From Lawsonibacter asaccharolyticus (GTDB taxonomy: Bacteria; Bacillota; Clostridia; Oscillospirales; Oscillospiraceae), in assembly GCA_003112755.1 (NCBI GenBank), contig BFBT01000001.1:1054001-1118000 (forward strand): DNA of 64,000 nt, in the 5' to 3' direction. The notes under the pieces were generated by a model. That model was not told where the DNA came from. It searched no databases and was given only the letters and a program-made list of their open reading frames with translations. Position 1 is the first letter of the stretch; each line of letters opens with the position of its first letter. Shown in pieces: positions 16,688-25,222 of the stretch. The position numbers and the translations under genes were made by a program.

Positions 16688-18546
16688 CATTCAAGCTTGG
16701 TCCAGCTCTGCCGGGCCATCCGACGGCAGGCCAGGGCTGTGGCCAGGAAGTAGCCTCCGTAGACCAGGATCAGCACAGCGGCTGTGGCCAGGCTGCTCCC
16801 CACCGAGTCCACCTCGCCCGCCGTGGCAATGATGTCGTTGGCCGCCTTCATCCCCACCATGGAGTGGATCAGGGCCAGCCCCAGGGGCATCAGGAAGGCC
16901 AGAGCCACCTGCTGGGAGGCCGAGCGGGCGATGAGGCCGTCGTCCGCCCCCAGCCGGCGGAGCATGGCGTACCGCTTCTGGTTGTCCGCCGCCTGGCTCA
17001 GCTGCTGGAGGGCCAGCACCGCGGCCGCCGCCAGCAGGAAGGTGAAGCCCAGATACAGCCCCAGAAACAGGGCCAGGATCTTGGAGCCCATGATGCTCTG
17101 ATAGGCGTCCAGGCGGCTGGAGAAGTGGAGGGCGTAGTCCAGGTCCAGGGGGCGGATCAGCTGGATCAACTCGGCCTCCGTCCGCTCCTCGTCCCCTCCG
17201 GCGTAGTCCACAAACCACACCTGCCGCCGCACCTCCAGCTGTCCAGCCAGCTCGTCTGGGACCACTGCGTAGCTCAGGGACAGCCCGCCGGTGACCGCCC
17301 GGCGCTCTGGGTCGTCAGGCACCATGGGCACCTCCTCATGACAGCTCCCCCGCCCGCCGTGGGCCAGCAGGGCGTTATAGTCGGAGAGCCGGATAGCCGC
17401 CGACACCTCCTCCACCCCGGTGACCGCTGGGTCATTGTAGTAAAACAGTACGTCCAGCTGCTCTCCCAGACGGTCCAGGTCAAAGCCGCCCTCCGCCAGC
17501 ACGGCCGGGAAGTCCACAAGGCCCGCGCTGTCGGCGGACTGATTCTGTACCGTCAGATCAAAGGGAGCCTCTTCATCGGCCGCCGCCTCCAAGGTGGAGT
17601 TGAGTCCGATGGAGCTGGCGGTGATGCCGACGGCCAGCAGCAGCAGGATGCAGATGACCGTCATGGACAGGTAGGTGGAGTGGACCCTGCTCAGCCACTG
17701 GCGCAGGGTGAATAGGTTCAGCCCCCGGAAGTAGAGCCCGGGCCGGCTCTGGACCAGCTTCACCACAAAGCCGGACAGGGACTTAAAGATCAGCAGAGTG
17801 CCCAGGGTGCCCAGGAACAGCATGGCCGCACAGATGGGCAGGACCGCCACAGCGATGGCCATGCCAAAGGTCAGCAGGATGGCATAGGCGGCCGCCAGGC
17901 AGACCGCCCCCAGCACGAACTGGACCACCGCCAGCCCCAGGGGCCTCTCCCGCAGCTCCTCATTTTTCCGCTCCCCCTGCATTAGGTCGATAAGCCGGGC
18001 CCGGGACACCTGGATGCCGCTGAACACCATCACGAGCAGAAAGATCAGGCCGAAATAGCCCACTGTGCGCACCGCTGCCCGAGGGGAGAAGGCCAGGGCG
18101 AAGGCGTCTACCCGGATGGAGAACATGGACAGAGTGAGGGCAGACAGGCCCTGGGAGGCCGCCAGGCCCAACAGCAGCCCCGCCGCCAGAGAGATCAGGC
18201 CGATGACCAGCGTCTCCAGCACCAGCAGTCCTGACACCTGCCGCTGGCTCAGGCCCAGCAGCAGATAGGTCCCCAGCTCCCGCTTGCGTCGGCGGATGAG
18301 GAACGTGTTGGCATACAGGATCAAACAGGCCAGCACCACCGCCACAAAGACGGAGAAAATATCCAGAATGGTCTGGATCAGCTGGGCCATGGGGTTTTGG
18401 CTCTGAGCCAGATAGACCATTACCCCCTGCCCGTCGATGGAATTAAAGGTATAAAACAGACACACGCCAAAGGTGAGGGTGAGCAGATACACCCCGTAGT
18501 CCCGAAAGGAGCGGCGGACGTTCCGCAGGGCCAGCTTAGAGAACAT
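16687..18546 (-). CDS. ABC transporter permease, BceB/YxdM type (FtsX-like)
   Basis: Permease of 619 residues. MFSKLALRNVRRSFRDYGVY at the N-terminus is the classic BceB-type start. FtsX-like helices lie at about 20-40, 55-80 and 105-130 (RRKRELGTYLLLG loop) and further helices to about 300. A large extracellular domain (about 305-490) precedes the final FtsX region (ILALFLGLYLGFTFLLA). BceAB-type exporters remove or sense cell-wall-active peptides such as bacitracin. The gene overlaps the ATPase gene by 11 bp. The usual BceRS two-component genes are not adjacent. Confidence 0.88.
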   Translation of the reverse strand: MFSKLALRNVRRSFRDYGVYLLTLTFGVCLFYTFNSIDGQGVMVYLAQSQNPMAQLIQTILDIFSVFVAVVLACLILYANTFLIRRRKRELGTYLLLGLSQRQVSGLLVLETLVIGLISLAAGLLLGLAASQGLSALTLSMFSIRVDAFALAFSPRAAVRTVGYFGLIFLLVMVFSGIQVSRARLIDLMQGERKNEELRERPLGLAVVQFVLGAVCLAAAYAILLTFGMAIAVAVLPICAAMLFLGTLGTLLIFKSLSGFVVKLVQSRPGLYFRGLNLFTLRQWLSRVHSTYLSMTVICILLLLAVGITASSIGLNSTLEAAADEEAPFDLTVQNQSADSAGLVDFPAVLAEGGFDLDRLGEQLDVLFYYNDPAVTGVEEVSAAIRLSDYNALLAHGGRGSCHEEVPMVPDDPERRAVTGGLSLSYAVVPDELAGQLEVRRQVWFVDYAGGDEERTEAELIQLIRPLDLDYALHFSSRLDAYQSIMGSKILALFLGLYLGFTFLLAAAAVLALQQLSQAADNQKRYAMLRRLGADDGLIARSASQQVALAFLMPLGLALIHSMVGMKAANDIIATAGEVDSVGSSLATAAVLILVYGGYFLATALACRRMARQSWTKLE

Positions 18547-19303
18547 CTTCCATCTCTCCTCCCAGTTGGGACACTACCCGGATGATCTGGGCGAAGAACG
18601 CCCGCCGGTCCATCCCGCCCCGGCTCAGTTCCAGGAAGATCTGCCCGTCCCGCAGGAAGATCACCCGGTGGCAGCAGCTGGCGGTGAAGGCGTCGTGGGT
18701 CACCATCAGAATGGTGGTCTGCCGGATCTGGTTCAGCTCCTCCAGCCGCTCCAGCAGCATCCGGGCGGATCTGGAGTCCAGCGCGCCGGTGGGCTCGTCG
18801 GCCAGCACCAGGGCGGGTCGGGTGACGATGGCCCGGGCCGCAGCGCAGCGCTGCTGCTGCCCGCCGGACATCTGGTAGGGGTATTTGTCCAGACAGTCCT
18901 GGATGCCCAGCAGCCGGGCGTTCTCCTCCACCTGTTCCCGGATCTCTCCCGCCGGCGTCCTGACGATGGACAGGGCCAGGGCGATATTCTCAAAGGCCGT
19001 CAGGGTGTCCAGCAGGTTGCAGTCCTGAAAGATAAAGCCCAGCCGTTCCCGGCGGAAGCGGGCCAGTTCCTTTCCCCTCAGGTCGGACAATTCCTTCCCA
19101 TCTACCAAGATGGAGCCGGAGGTAGGCCGGTCGATGGTGGAGACACAGTTGAGCAGAGTGGTCTTGCCCGAGCCGGAGGCCCCCATGATGCCCACATATT
19201 CTCCGCCTCTCAGGGAAAAGCTGACCCCGTTCAGGGCCGTCGTAGCGGCCCCCCGCTTTCCATAGACTTTTTTTAGGTCTGTGACCTTCAAGATTTCTTC
19301 CAT
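18536..19303 (-). CDS. ABC transporter ATP-binding protein, BceA type
   Basis: ATPase of 255 residues (MacB/LolD-like group): Walker A GASGSGKTT, Q-loop IFQDCNLL, signature MSGGQQQR and Walker B LVLADEPTGALD. ATG 19303 is preferred because AAGGAG lies 9 bases upstream; the ATG six bases earlier leaves only 3. It precedes and overlaps the BceB-like permease. The promoter region carries a perfect inverted repeat over the -10, so regulation is probably by a repressor or local regulator encoded elsewhere. Confidence 0.92.
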   Translation of the reverse strand: MEEILKVTDLKKVYGKRGAATTALNGVSFSLRGGEYVGIMGASGSGKTTLLNCVSTIDRPTSGSILVDGKELSDLRGKELARFRRERLGFIFQDCNLLDTLTAFENIALALSIVRTPAGEIREQVEENARLLGIQDCLDKYPYQMSGGQQQRCAAARAIVTRPALVLADEPTGALDSRSARMLLERLEELNQIRQTTILMVTHDAFTASCCHRVIFLRDGQIFLELSRGGMDRRAFFAQIIRVVSQLGGEMEDVL

Positions 19304-19356
19304 ATTCATGCGCTCCTTGCCGCAGGCGGCTCCGCCGCCCCAAAATGGTTTATTGA

Positions 19357-19382
19357 AACTGTATGAATGATACCATACAGTT
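19357..19382. promoter_or_regulatory. Inverted-repeat operator over the bceAB-like promoter
   Basis: AACTGTATG (19357-19365), 8-bp spacer, CATACAGTT (19374-19382): a perfect 9-bp inverted repeat. On the minus strand it contains TGGTATCAT (19367-19375), an extended -10 for the downstream ATPase gene. GGCGGC-TCC-GCCGCC (19325-19339) forms a small hairpin in the leader. Confidence 0.6.
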
Positions 19383-19441
19383 GCTTCAAATGCTCTAAAG
19401 GAGCTCTTAGGGTTTTCTTAAGAAATCATAAAGCCAGGGAC

Positions 19442-19470
19442 AAAAAAGCGCGCCCCGGATGGGGCGCGCC
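19442..19470 (-). terminator. Intrinsic terminator of asnB
   Basis: On the minus strand GCGCGCCCC pairs with GGGGCGCGC around a 4-base loop, followed by six T. Confidence 0.9.
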
Positions 19471-19515
19471 AGAAAGCAGGAGGAACAAACAGGAGAAACG
19501 CACTGTCACCGCAGG

Positions 19516-21363
19516 TCAGACAGTCAAGTGGTATCGGGACATCCATTCGTTGATCTGAATGAGGTAGGCCAGCATCTGGGGCCCGGCCATCAGCTGCCCG
19601 AACCAGGGCTTTCCATAGTCCCCTGCGTCGGACAACAGCCCTGCGCGCAGGGCTTTCTCGTCCACCAGGCTGTGGATGGGGGCGTCCCGGTCGTCCAGGA
19701 TGGTGAGCAGCCTTGCCCGGACCAGCTGCTCATACAGGGGGTCGTGGGTCTTGGGGTAGGGGCTCTTGGGCCGGCGGAGCAGCTCCTCCGGGAGCAGGCC
19801 TTCGGCCGCGTCCCTCAGCACCTGCTTGCGCTGCCCGTTCATAGCCTTCATTGCCCAGGGGATGTTCCACACATACTCCACCAGATGGTGGTCACAGAAG
19901 GGGACCCGCACCTCCAGCCCGGCGGCCATACTCATGCGGTCCTTCCGGTCCAGCAGGGTGGACATGAACCAGTTCAGGGACAGCCAGCCGACCTCCCGGC
20001 GGCGGCGTTCCCACAGGGCCTCCCCCGGCAGGGCCGGCATCTCCGCCAGGGACTGCTGGTAGCGGGCCTGGACATAGTCCTCCACCTGGAGGCTCTCCCA
20101 CAGCTCTGGCTTCACCACCGCCCTTCGGAACTCCAGGTCCGGACACCAGGGGAAGGTGTCCGCCTCCAGCAGCTCCGACCGCTCAAACCAGGGGTAGCCG
20201 CCAAACACCTCGTCAGCGCACTCCCCGGAAAGGGCCACCGTGTGCCGCTCCGCCACCTTCCGGCAGAAATACAGCAGGGAGGAGTCCACATCCGCCATCC
20301 CCGGCAGGTCCTTGGCCTCCACGGCCTCAGGGAGCAGCTGGAGCAGGGAGGGGATGTCGCACCGCAGCACCCGGTGTCGGGTACCCAGTGCCCGGACCGC
20401 CTTCTTTACCCAGGGAGCGTCGGCGTCCGGCTGGAAAGCGGACGCCTTGAAATGCTTCCGGTTGCCCACATAGTCAAAGGAGTAGGTCTCCAGGGGCTCC
20501 CGCCCCTGCTCCTGATAGGCCCGGGCGGCCACCGCGGTAATGATGGAGGAGTCCAGCCCGCCAGACAGGAAGGTGCACAGGGGCACGTCGCTGACTAGCT
20601 GCCGCCGGATCGCTCCCTCCAGGAGATGGCGCACCTTCTCCACCGTCTCCTCGTAGCCGTCCTCGTGGGGGCGGCTCTCCAGTGCCCAGTACCGACGGAT
20701 CTGGAGGCCCTCCGGGCCGGCCATCAGCTGACAGCCCCCCTTCAGTTCCCGGACCCCCTCGAATACACCTGCCCCCGCTGTACGGGCGGGGCCGATGCCC
20801 AGCACCTCGCACAGCCCCTGCCGGCCCAGCCGTGGCTCTAGGCCCGGATATTGGAACAGTGCCTTCAGCTCGGATGCAAACACCAGTGCCCCGTCCTTCC
20901 AGGCATAGAAGAATGGCTTGACGCCGAACCGGTCCCTGCAGCACATCAGCCGCCTCCGCCCCCCATCCCAGAAAGCAAAGGCGAAGATGCCCTCCAGCCG
21001 TTGGGCCGCCCCATCCCCCCAGGCGATGCAGGCGTTGAGCAGCACCTCGGTGTCTGACTCCGTCTCAAAGGAGAAGCCCAGCTTCCGAAGCTCCCGGCGC
21101 AGCTCATCGGTGTTATAGAGCTCGCCGTTGTAGATCAACACATATTCCACGCCGTCCCGCACCCGGGCCATAGGCTGCTGCCCCCGCTCCGGGTCGATGA
21201 CCGCCAGGCGTCGGTGGACCAGGACGCAGTCCGCTCCCTGCCAAAGTCCCTTTCCATCCGGCCCCCGGTGGGCAAGGGTCTCCCCCATCCGCTCTCCCGC
21301 TTCCCGCCAGACCGGGCCCGCGTTGTCCCGGGTAAAATCACAAAATCCGCAGATACCGCACAT
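19516..21363 (-). CDS. asnB: Asparagine synthase (glutamine-hydrolysing)
   Basis: Protein of 615 residues. The N-terminal class II glutaminase domain has the nucleophile Cys2 (MCGICGF), followed by the ATP-pyrophosphatase synthetase domain with the P-loop SGGLDSS (about residue 265). It converts aspartate, glutamine and ATP to asparagine, glutamate and AMP in the cytoplasm. AAAGGAG lies 8 bases before the ATG. It is flanked by its own terminator and a weak promoter overlapping the end of the next gene (TACAAT at 21436-21441, minus strand). Confidence 0.95.
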   Translation of the reverse strand: MCGICGFCDFTRDNAGPVWREAGERMGETLAHRGPDGKGLWQGADCVLVHRRLAVIDPERGQQPMARVRDGVEYVLIYNGELYNTDELRRELRKLGFSFETESDTEVLLNACIAWGDGAAQRLEGIFAFAFWDGGRRRLMCCRDRFGVKPFFYAWKDGALVFASELKALFQYPGLEPRLGRQGLCEVLGIGPARTAGAGVFEGVRELKGGCQLMAGPEGLQIRRYWALESRPHEDGYEETVEKVRHLLEGAIRRQLVSDVPLCTFLSGGLDSSIITAVAARAYQEQGREPLETYSFDYVGNRKHFKASAFQPDADAPWVKKAVRALGTRHRVLRCDIPSLLQLLPEAVEAKDLPGMADVDSSLLYFCRKVAERHTVALSGECADEVFGGYPWFERSELLEADTFPWCPDLEFRRAVVKPELWESLQVEDYVQARYQQSLAEMPALPGEALWERRRREVGWLSLNWFMSTLLDRKDRMSMAAGLEVRVPFCDHHLVEYVWNIPWAMKAMNGQRKQVLRDAAEGLLPEELLRRPKSPYPKTHDPLYEQLVRARLLTILDDRDAPIHSLVDEKALRAGLLSDAGDYGKPWFGQLMAGPQMLAYLIQINEWMSRYHLTV

Positions 21364-21460
21364 AAGTAAGCTCCTTTATCAGCCTTGGACCGGGAGCCCG
21401 GGCAGACGGGTCCGCCGCCGCCCGGTCCACATCCCATTGTATGCATGCGCCTCAGGTCTG

Positions 21461-21736
21461 TTACAGCAGAAACAGAACCAGCCCCCAGGCCAGCGAGGCC
21501 AGGACCGCCCCCGCAGCTCCCCAGGCCGGTCCGGGAAGCTGCCTGCCCCGGGCGTTCCATGCCCGGCTGCGGCGGAGATAGCCGTCCGCCGCCTGTCTGG
21601 CCTCCCGGATGACCTGGTCCGCGCTGACCCCCTCTCTGGCCAATGCCTCTTCTTTCACGATGAAAATGGCCTCCTCGAAGAGCTTGGGGTCCGGGGATTT
21701 CACCAGGATGACCTGGCGTGTGATGCCTTTGACCAT
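21461..21736 (-). CDS. Small protein with C-terminal membrane anchor, unknown function
   Basis: A 91-residue protein starting at ATG 21736 behind GGAGGAGG. A soluble N-terminal part begins with two beta-strand-like stretches (RQVILVKSPD, FEEAIFIVKEEA) and a charged helix. A single C-terminal hydrophobic helix (about 70-91, GAVLASLAWGLVLFLL) follows. The arrangement suggests a tail-anchored protein. It lies between asnB and a divergent 33-residue gene. I do not recognise the family with confidence; similar short proteins accompany sporulation genes in Clostridia. Confidence 0.65.
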   Translation of the reverse strand: MVKGITRQVILVKSPDPKLFEEAIFIVKEEALAREGVSADQVIREARQAADGYLRRSRAWNARGRQLPGPAWGAAGAVLASLAWGLVLFLL

Positions 21737-21875
21737 GAGATACCTCCTCCGTTTCCGGGGCCCCTGCCGTGAGCCCCCTGTGTACACAGTTATTCTTGCC
21801 CAATTTTACCGGGTATATTCCGGCCCGGACCGCCGTACACTGGATCTTGCCAAGAGATCTGAAGGAGGGGCGGAG

Positions 21876-21977
21876 ATGGACGATGAATCCAAGGAGCAGC
21901 TGCTGTCCCTGGCGCTGGTATGTGCGGTCAATCTGGCCGTGATCCTTCTCATCCCGGTGCTCCAGGGGCGGCTTTGA
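21876..21977 (+). CDS. 33-residue single-helix membrane protein
   Basis: Short gene with a very good ribosome-binding site (GAAGGAGGGG, 21861-21870) 5 bases before the ATG. The peptide has an acidic start (MDDESKEQ) and one membrane helix (LLSLALVCAVNLAVILLIPV), ending in QGRL. It is divergent from the 91-residue gene and ends just before a strong bidirectional terminator, so it looks like an independent transcription unit. No known family recognised. Confidence 0.6.
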   Translation: MDDESKEQLLSLALVCAVNLAVILLIPVLQGRL

Positions 21978-21987
21978 TCCCGTAGGA

Positions 21988-22031
21988 AAATGCCCCTGGC
22001 GGCCGCATCCATACGGCCGCCAGGGGCATTT
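21988..22031. terminator. Bidirectional terminator between the small gene and spoIIE
   Basis: 18-bp perfect stem (21988-22005 with 22014-22031) with AAA/TTT at its ends; serves both converging genes. Confidence 0.85.
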
Positions 22032-22063
22032 GCTGCCAGGCAAAGGGTCCGCGCACTTGACCT

Positions 22064-24397
22064 CTACGTTCTCCGCGCGATCCGCACCACCAAGGCGGTG
22101 CGGTCATCGGTGGCTCCCTCCGGGCTGTCGGTGATCAGACTCCGGGCCAGCTCCTTGGGGCTCTCCCCATCGAATTTAGCCAGCCGCTCCCGGACCCAGG
22201 CGTCGTCCCCAGTTCCGGCGATGCCGTCGCTGACCATAAGGACGCAGTCCCCCGCCTCCAGCCGCAGCCGGGTATGGTCGGGCACCGCGTGCTCCGAAGG
22301 GGCCAGCCCAGCGGGCAGGGAGCTGCCTGCGATCCGCCGCACCGAGCTCCCTCTCCGCACATAGGTGGGGGCAGCTCCCAGCTTGTACACCGCCCCCTCC
22401 CCTGTGAACAGGTCCACCTGAAGCAGGTCCACTGTGGTGAACCCCCCCTCCTCCTCTCCCCGAAGGGCCAGGGCAGAATTCAGTGTGGCCAGGGCGTGGC
22501 CCGTCTCCACCCCCGCCATCAGGAACTGCTCCAGCAGGCGGACAGCCAGGGAGCTCTCCCGGCCCGCCCCGGGCCCGCTCCCCATGCCGTCGCACAGCAG
22601 CACATAGAGGGTGCCGTCCTCCCGCTTGAAGTAGGTCCCGGCGTCCCCGCTCACCGTCTCCCCGTCCTTCTTCCGGGCTGCCACACCCGCCACCGCCATC
22701 AGCGGCTCCAGCTGGATCAGAGTCAGGCTCTCCTCCCCCGCCTCCGCCCGGGTAGGCACACCCAGCAGATCCGATAGGGCGGCCAACTCCTCCGGTGTGT
22801 CCAGAGTCTGGCATCCCTCCCCCTTCAGCTCCGCCCGCAGACGGCCGTACTCGTCCCGGTACACCGCCGTCTCCATCTCCAGTCCCAGCAGAGCCAGGTG
22901 CCGCCTCAGCTTCTGATTGCCTGCCGGGTCCGGGATCAGCTCCCGGCTCAGCTCTGCCGCCGCCGTCCCCAGAAGGGCGGACAGCTCCCCATACTGCCGG
23001 CACACCGCCGCCCGGCTCTCCCGGATGCGGCTGTTGTACTGCCGGCGGTAGAGCAGGGCGGTGAGCTCCTGGTTCACCGCCTCCACAAAGGCGGGGAAGT
23101 GGAGGCAGCGGTCGGCGAAGTAGCGGGGGTAGTCGCTGGCCACTCCCCGCCCCCGCTCCAGCATGGGGGCCGTGGCGTCGTTGAGGGCGTTGAAGGTGGT
23201 CACATAGTCCCGCTCCCAGCAGCTGGACCGGAGGGAGCAGGTCCGGCACACCCGACAGGCCGCCCGGTCAAAGACCGCCGCCACATCGTTGTCGTTCTCC
23301 GGCACCCGGAAGGAGCCCCGCAGGGACTCGTACAAGGTACGGAAGGCGGCGGCGGTGGCCTCCAGCTTTTTCTGCACATAGCCCTGGGCCCTGCCATCCG
23401 GGGGCGCCGTCTGGGCTGGGGCCAGCAGGCCTCCCAAGCGCTTCCACTGGCGCTCCGGCACCATGAAAAAAGCCACCGAACCCAGAAACACCTCATACAG
23501 GATGGCCAGGGTCAGCCCCCGGTCCCAGGTCCACAGGACGGCGGCCCCGTCCGCCGCCGCGAAGGCCGCCGCCGCCCACACCCGTTTCTTGCCCCGGAAG
23601 GCCCCTGCCGCCAGAGCGGCCAGCCCCCAGGCCATGGCGTAGAGTGGGACGCCCGAGCCCGCCAGATCCATGGACAAGCCGATGGTCACCCCAAGTACGG
23701 CTCCTGCCGCCAGTCCGCCCTGCCAGGCCCCCGCCAGCACCAGACAGGCTCCCAGCGTCCGGCCGAAGGAGACATCCTTCCATAGATACAGGTTGGAGAG
23801 GGAGATCAAGGTGGTACACACCAGGACCAGGGCCCCGGTCCGCCGGGCTGCGGAGCATACCCCCTCCCCGCTCCCCCGCCGTATAGGCAGCAGCAGCACC
23901 CGGTAGCACCAGGCCGCGGCCACCGTCAGGGCGATCTCACTAAGGAAGTAGATCACGTCCACTGTTCGCCAGCCCCCCTGGGACAGGTAGATGAAGCCGG
24001 TGCAGCCGTTCATCAGGCCTGCCACCCCGGGCATGGTCCAGGGCCTCTGGAAGAGCTTCATGTCGTAAAATGCAAAGCCCACCGCGAAGGTCAGGATGGC
24101 AGCGGACAGATAGCGCAGTGCATCAGAGAAGCCCAGCAGGGTCAGATAGCCGAATCCCGCCCCCAGCAGGGCCGCACCGCCGCACAGTCCGGTGCCTGAT
24201 GCCCCCACCATGGCCACGCCGAAGGGGGCGAAGCCGCCGAACACCTCCGCCCCTGCCAGCACCGCCGCCAGCATTAGATGGATGCCCACCTCTGCCGTCC
24301 GCAGCACCGCCGGGCCGCTCAGCCCTGTCCGCCCCAGCCGGGCCGTCTGCCCCCGCAGCCTCGTCAGCCGCATTTTCAGATCCTCTCTGGCCGCCAT
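22064..24397 (-). CDS. spoIIE: Stage II sporulation protein E (membrane PP2C-type phosphatase)
   Basis: A 777-residue protein with about ten membrane helices (residues 25-320), a central helical regulatory region with a Cys-rich patch (CRVCRTCSLRSSC), and a C-terminal PP2C-type Ser phosphatase (about 565-775) with the metal-binding signature LCDGMGSGPGA and MVSDGI. SpoIIE dephosphorylates SpoIIAA to release sigma-F in the forespore and takes part in polar septation. GGAGGAG precedes the ATG. A perfect TATAAT (24448-24453, minus strand) lies upstream with a poor -35, as expected for a Spo0A-activated promoter, though I could not identify a clear 0A box. Confidence 0.94.
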   Translation of the reverse strand: MAAREDLKMRLTRLRGQTARLGRTGLSGPAVLRTAEVGIHLMLAAVLAGAEVFGGFAPFGVAMVGASGTGLCGGAALLGAGFGYLTLLGFSDALRYLSAAILTFAVGFAFYDMKLFQRPWTMPGVAGLMNGCTGFIYLSQGGWRTVDVIYFLSEIALTVAAAWCYRVLLLPIRRGSGEGVCSAARRTGALVLVCTTLISLSNLYLWKDVSFGRTLGACLVLAGAWQGGLAAGAVLGVTIGLSMDLAGSGVPLYAMAWGLAALAAGAFRGKKRVWAAAAFAAADGAAVLWTWDRGLTLAILYEVFLGSVAFFMVPERQWKRLGGLLAPAQTAPPDGRAQGYVQKKLEATAAAFRTLYESLRGSFRVPENDNDVAAVFDRAACRVCRTCSLRSSCWERDYVTTFNALNDATAPMLERGRGVASDYPRYFADRCLHFPAFVEAVNQELTALLYRRQYNSRIRESRAAVCRQYGELSALLGTAAAELSRELIPDPAGNQKLRRHLALLGLEMETAVYRDEYGRLRAELKGEGCQTLDTPEELAALSDLLGVPTRAEAGEESLTLIQLEPLMAVAGVAARKKDGETVSGDAGTYFKREDGTLYVLLCDGMGSGPGAGRESSLAVRLLEQFLMAGVETGHALATLNSALALRGEEEGGFTTVDLLQVDLFTGEGAVYKLGAAPTYVRRGSSVRRIAGSSLPAGLAPSEHAVPDHTRLRLEAGDCVLMVSDGIAGTGDDAWVRERLAKFDGESPKELARSLITDSPEGATDDRTALVVRIARRT

Positions 24398-24521
24398 CTC
24401 GTCTCCTCCTATGTAGCTTCCGGCTTGTCCGGAACGTTGTGCCCCACATTATAATCCATTATTTGGAAAAACATGGTCGGAATCAGGAGACGATTTCCTC
24501 CGGCGGCCTTTTTCCCTCCGG

Positions 24522-24612
24522 TTGCTTTTTGCCAGGCAATATGATATTATAACAATAGACCTATTGGGTGAGCACCTACCATCAGTCAGGCTGTTTCAGT
24601 CTGGCTTTTTTT
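24522..24612 (+). promoter_or_regulatory. Promoter and terminator-like attenuator ahead of the GNAT gene
   Basis: TTGCTT (24522-24527), 17-bp spacer, TATTAT (24545-24550) with TGA before it. The leader holds a 10-bp hairpin (24584-24593 with 24597-24606, two G-U pairs, TTT loop) followed by seven T (24606-24612), a factor-independent terminator placed before the gene start at 24643. Confidence 0.6.
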
Positions 24613-24642
24613 ATGGAAACAGAGAAAGGGAGGTCAACAGAA

Positions 24643-25089
24643 ATGATGTTAAAAGTATTGGGGATGGCGCATGAGCAGGCCGTCAAAGGACTGATCCGGG
24701 ATGCCTTTTCGGCGGAACCCTGGTGTGACCGCTGGGAGGATGAGGATGTGTTTCATTCCTATATTCTGGACGTGATGGGCAATCAGAATTCTTTGGCCCT
24801 GGGACTTTTTTCGGAAGATGTCCTGATTGGGATCTCTCTGGGCCGTCTGCGGCACTGGTACAATGGCATTGAATACTGCATTGACGACCTGTGCATTGCC
24901 TCAGAACATCAGGGACAAGGGTTCGGGTCCCTGTGGATCCAGCTGATCCGAAATTATGCTCGTCAGCACGGCTTTCGGAACATCTCGCTCCAAACCAAAA
25001 GAAACGCGCCCGCTTACCACTTTTATCAAAAAACCGGCTTTGAAGAGCAGGAGGACCGGGTCTGCTTTTCTCTGGACTGCCTTCCATGA
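24643..25089 (+). CDS. GNAT-family N-acetyltransferase
   Basis: A 148-residue GNAT protein. The acetyl-CoA-binding motif EHQGQGFGSLW lies about residues 87-97 and the C-terminal NAPAYHFYQKTGFEEQ motif about 120-135. ATG 24643 is preferred (GGGAGGT 8 bases upstream); the frame is open back to a GTG at 24568, which falls inside the attenuator. The gene is less GC-rich than its neighbours, hinting at acquisition. Substrate unknown: size and leader would fit a drug or amino-acid acetyltransferase, but no family-specific motif proves it. Confidence 0.8.
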   Translation: MMLKVLGMAHEQAVKGLIRDAFSAEPWCDRWEDEDVFHSYILDVMGNQNSLALGLFSEDVLIGISLGRLRHWYNGIEYCIDDLCIASEHQGQGFGSLWIQLIRNYARQHGFRNISLQTKRNAPAYHFYQKTGFEEQEDRVCFSLDCLP

Positions 25090-25173
25090 TCTGAGGGCAG
25101 TCCCCCGCCGCGCTCATCGCGCGGTCGATTTTTGCTCAGAGGGCAGAAGTTCCATAAAATTTTTTCTCTGGAA

Positions 25174-25204
25174 TGTATAACCATCCCCGGGCCTGTCCAC
25201 AATA
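25174..25204 (+). promoter_or_regulatory. Sigma-F/G-type promoter candidate for the M23 gene
   Basis: TGTATA (25174-25179), 15-bp spacer, GTCCACAATA (25195-25204). This is close to the forespore sigma-F consensus as I recall it (GYATA, N15, GGNRANAMTA-like). No sigma-A promoter is evident in 25090-25222. Confidence 0.45.
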
Positions 25205-25222
25205 GGCTTCGGAGGTGGTTCC

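Noticed and set aside
21436..21464. asnB promoter overlapping the end of the 91-residue gene
   Set aside because: TACAAT is present on the minus strand but the -35 (GTAACA) is weak, so it is mentioned only in the gene entry.
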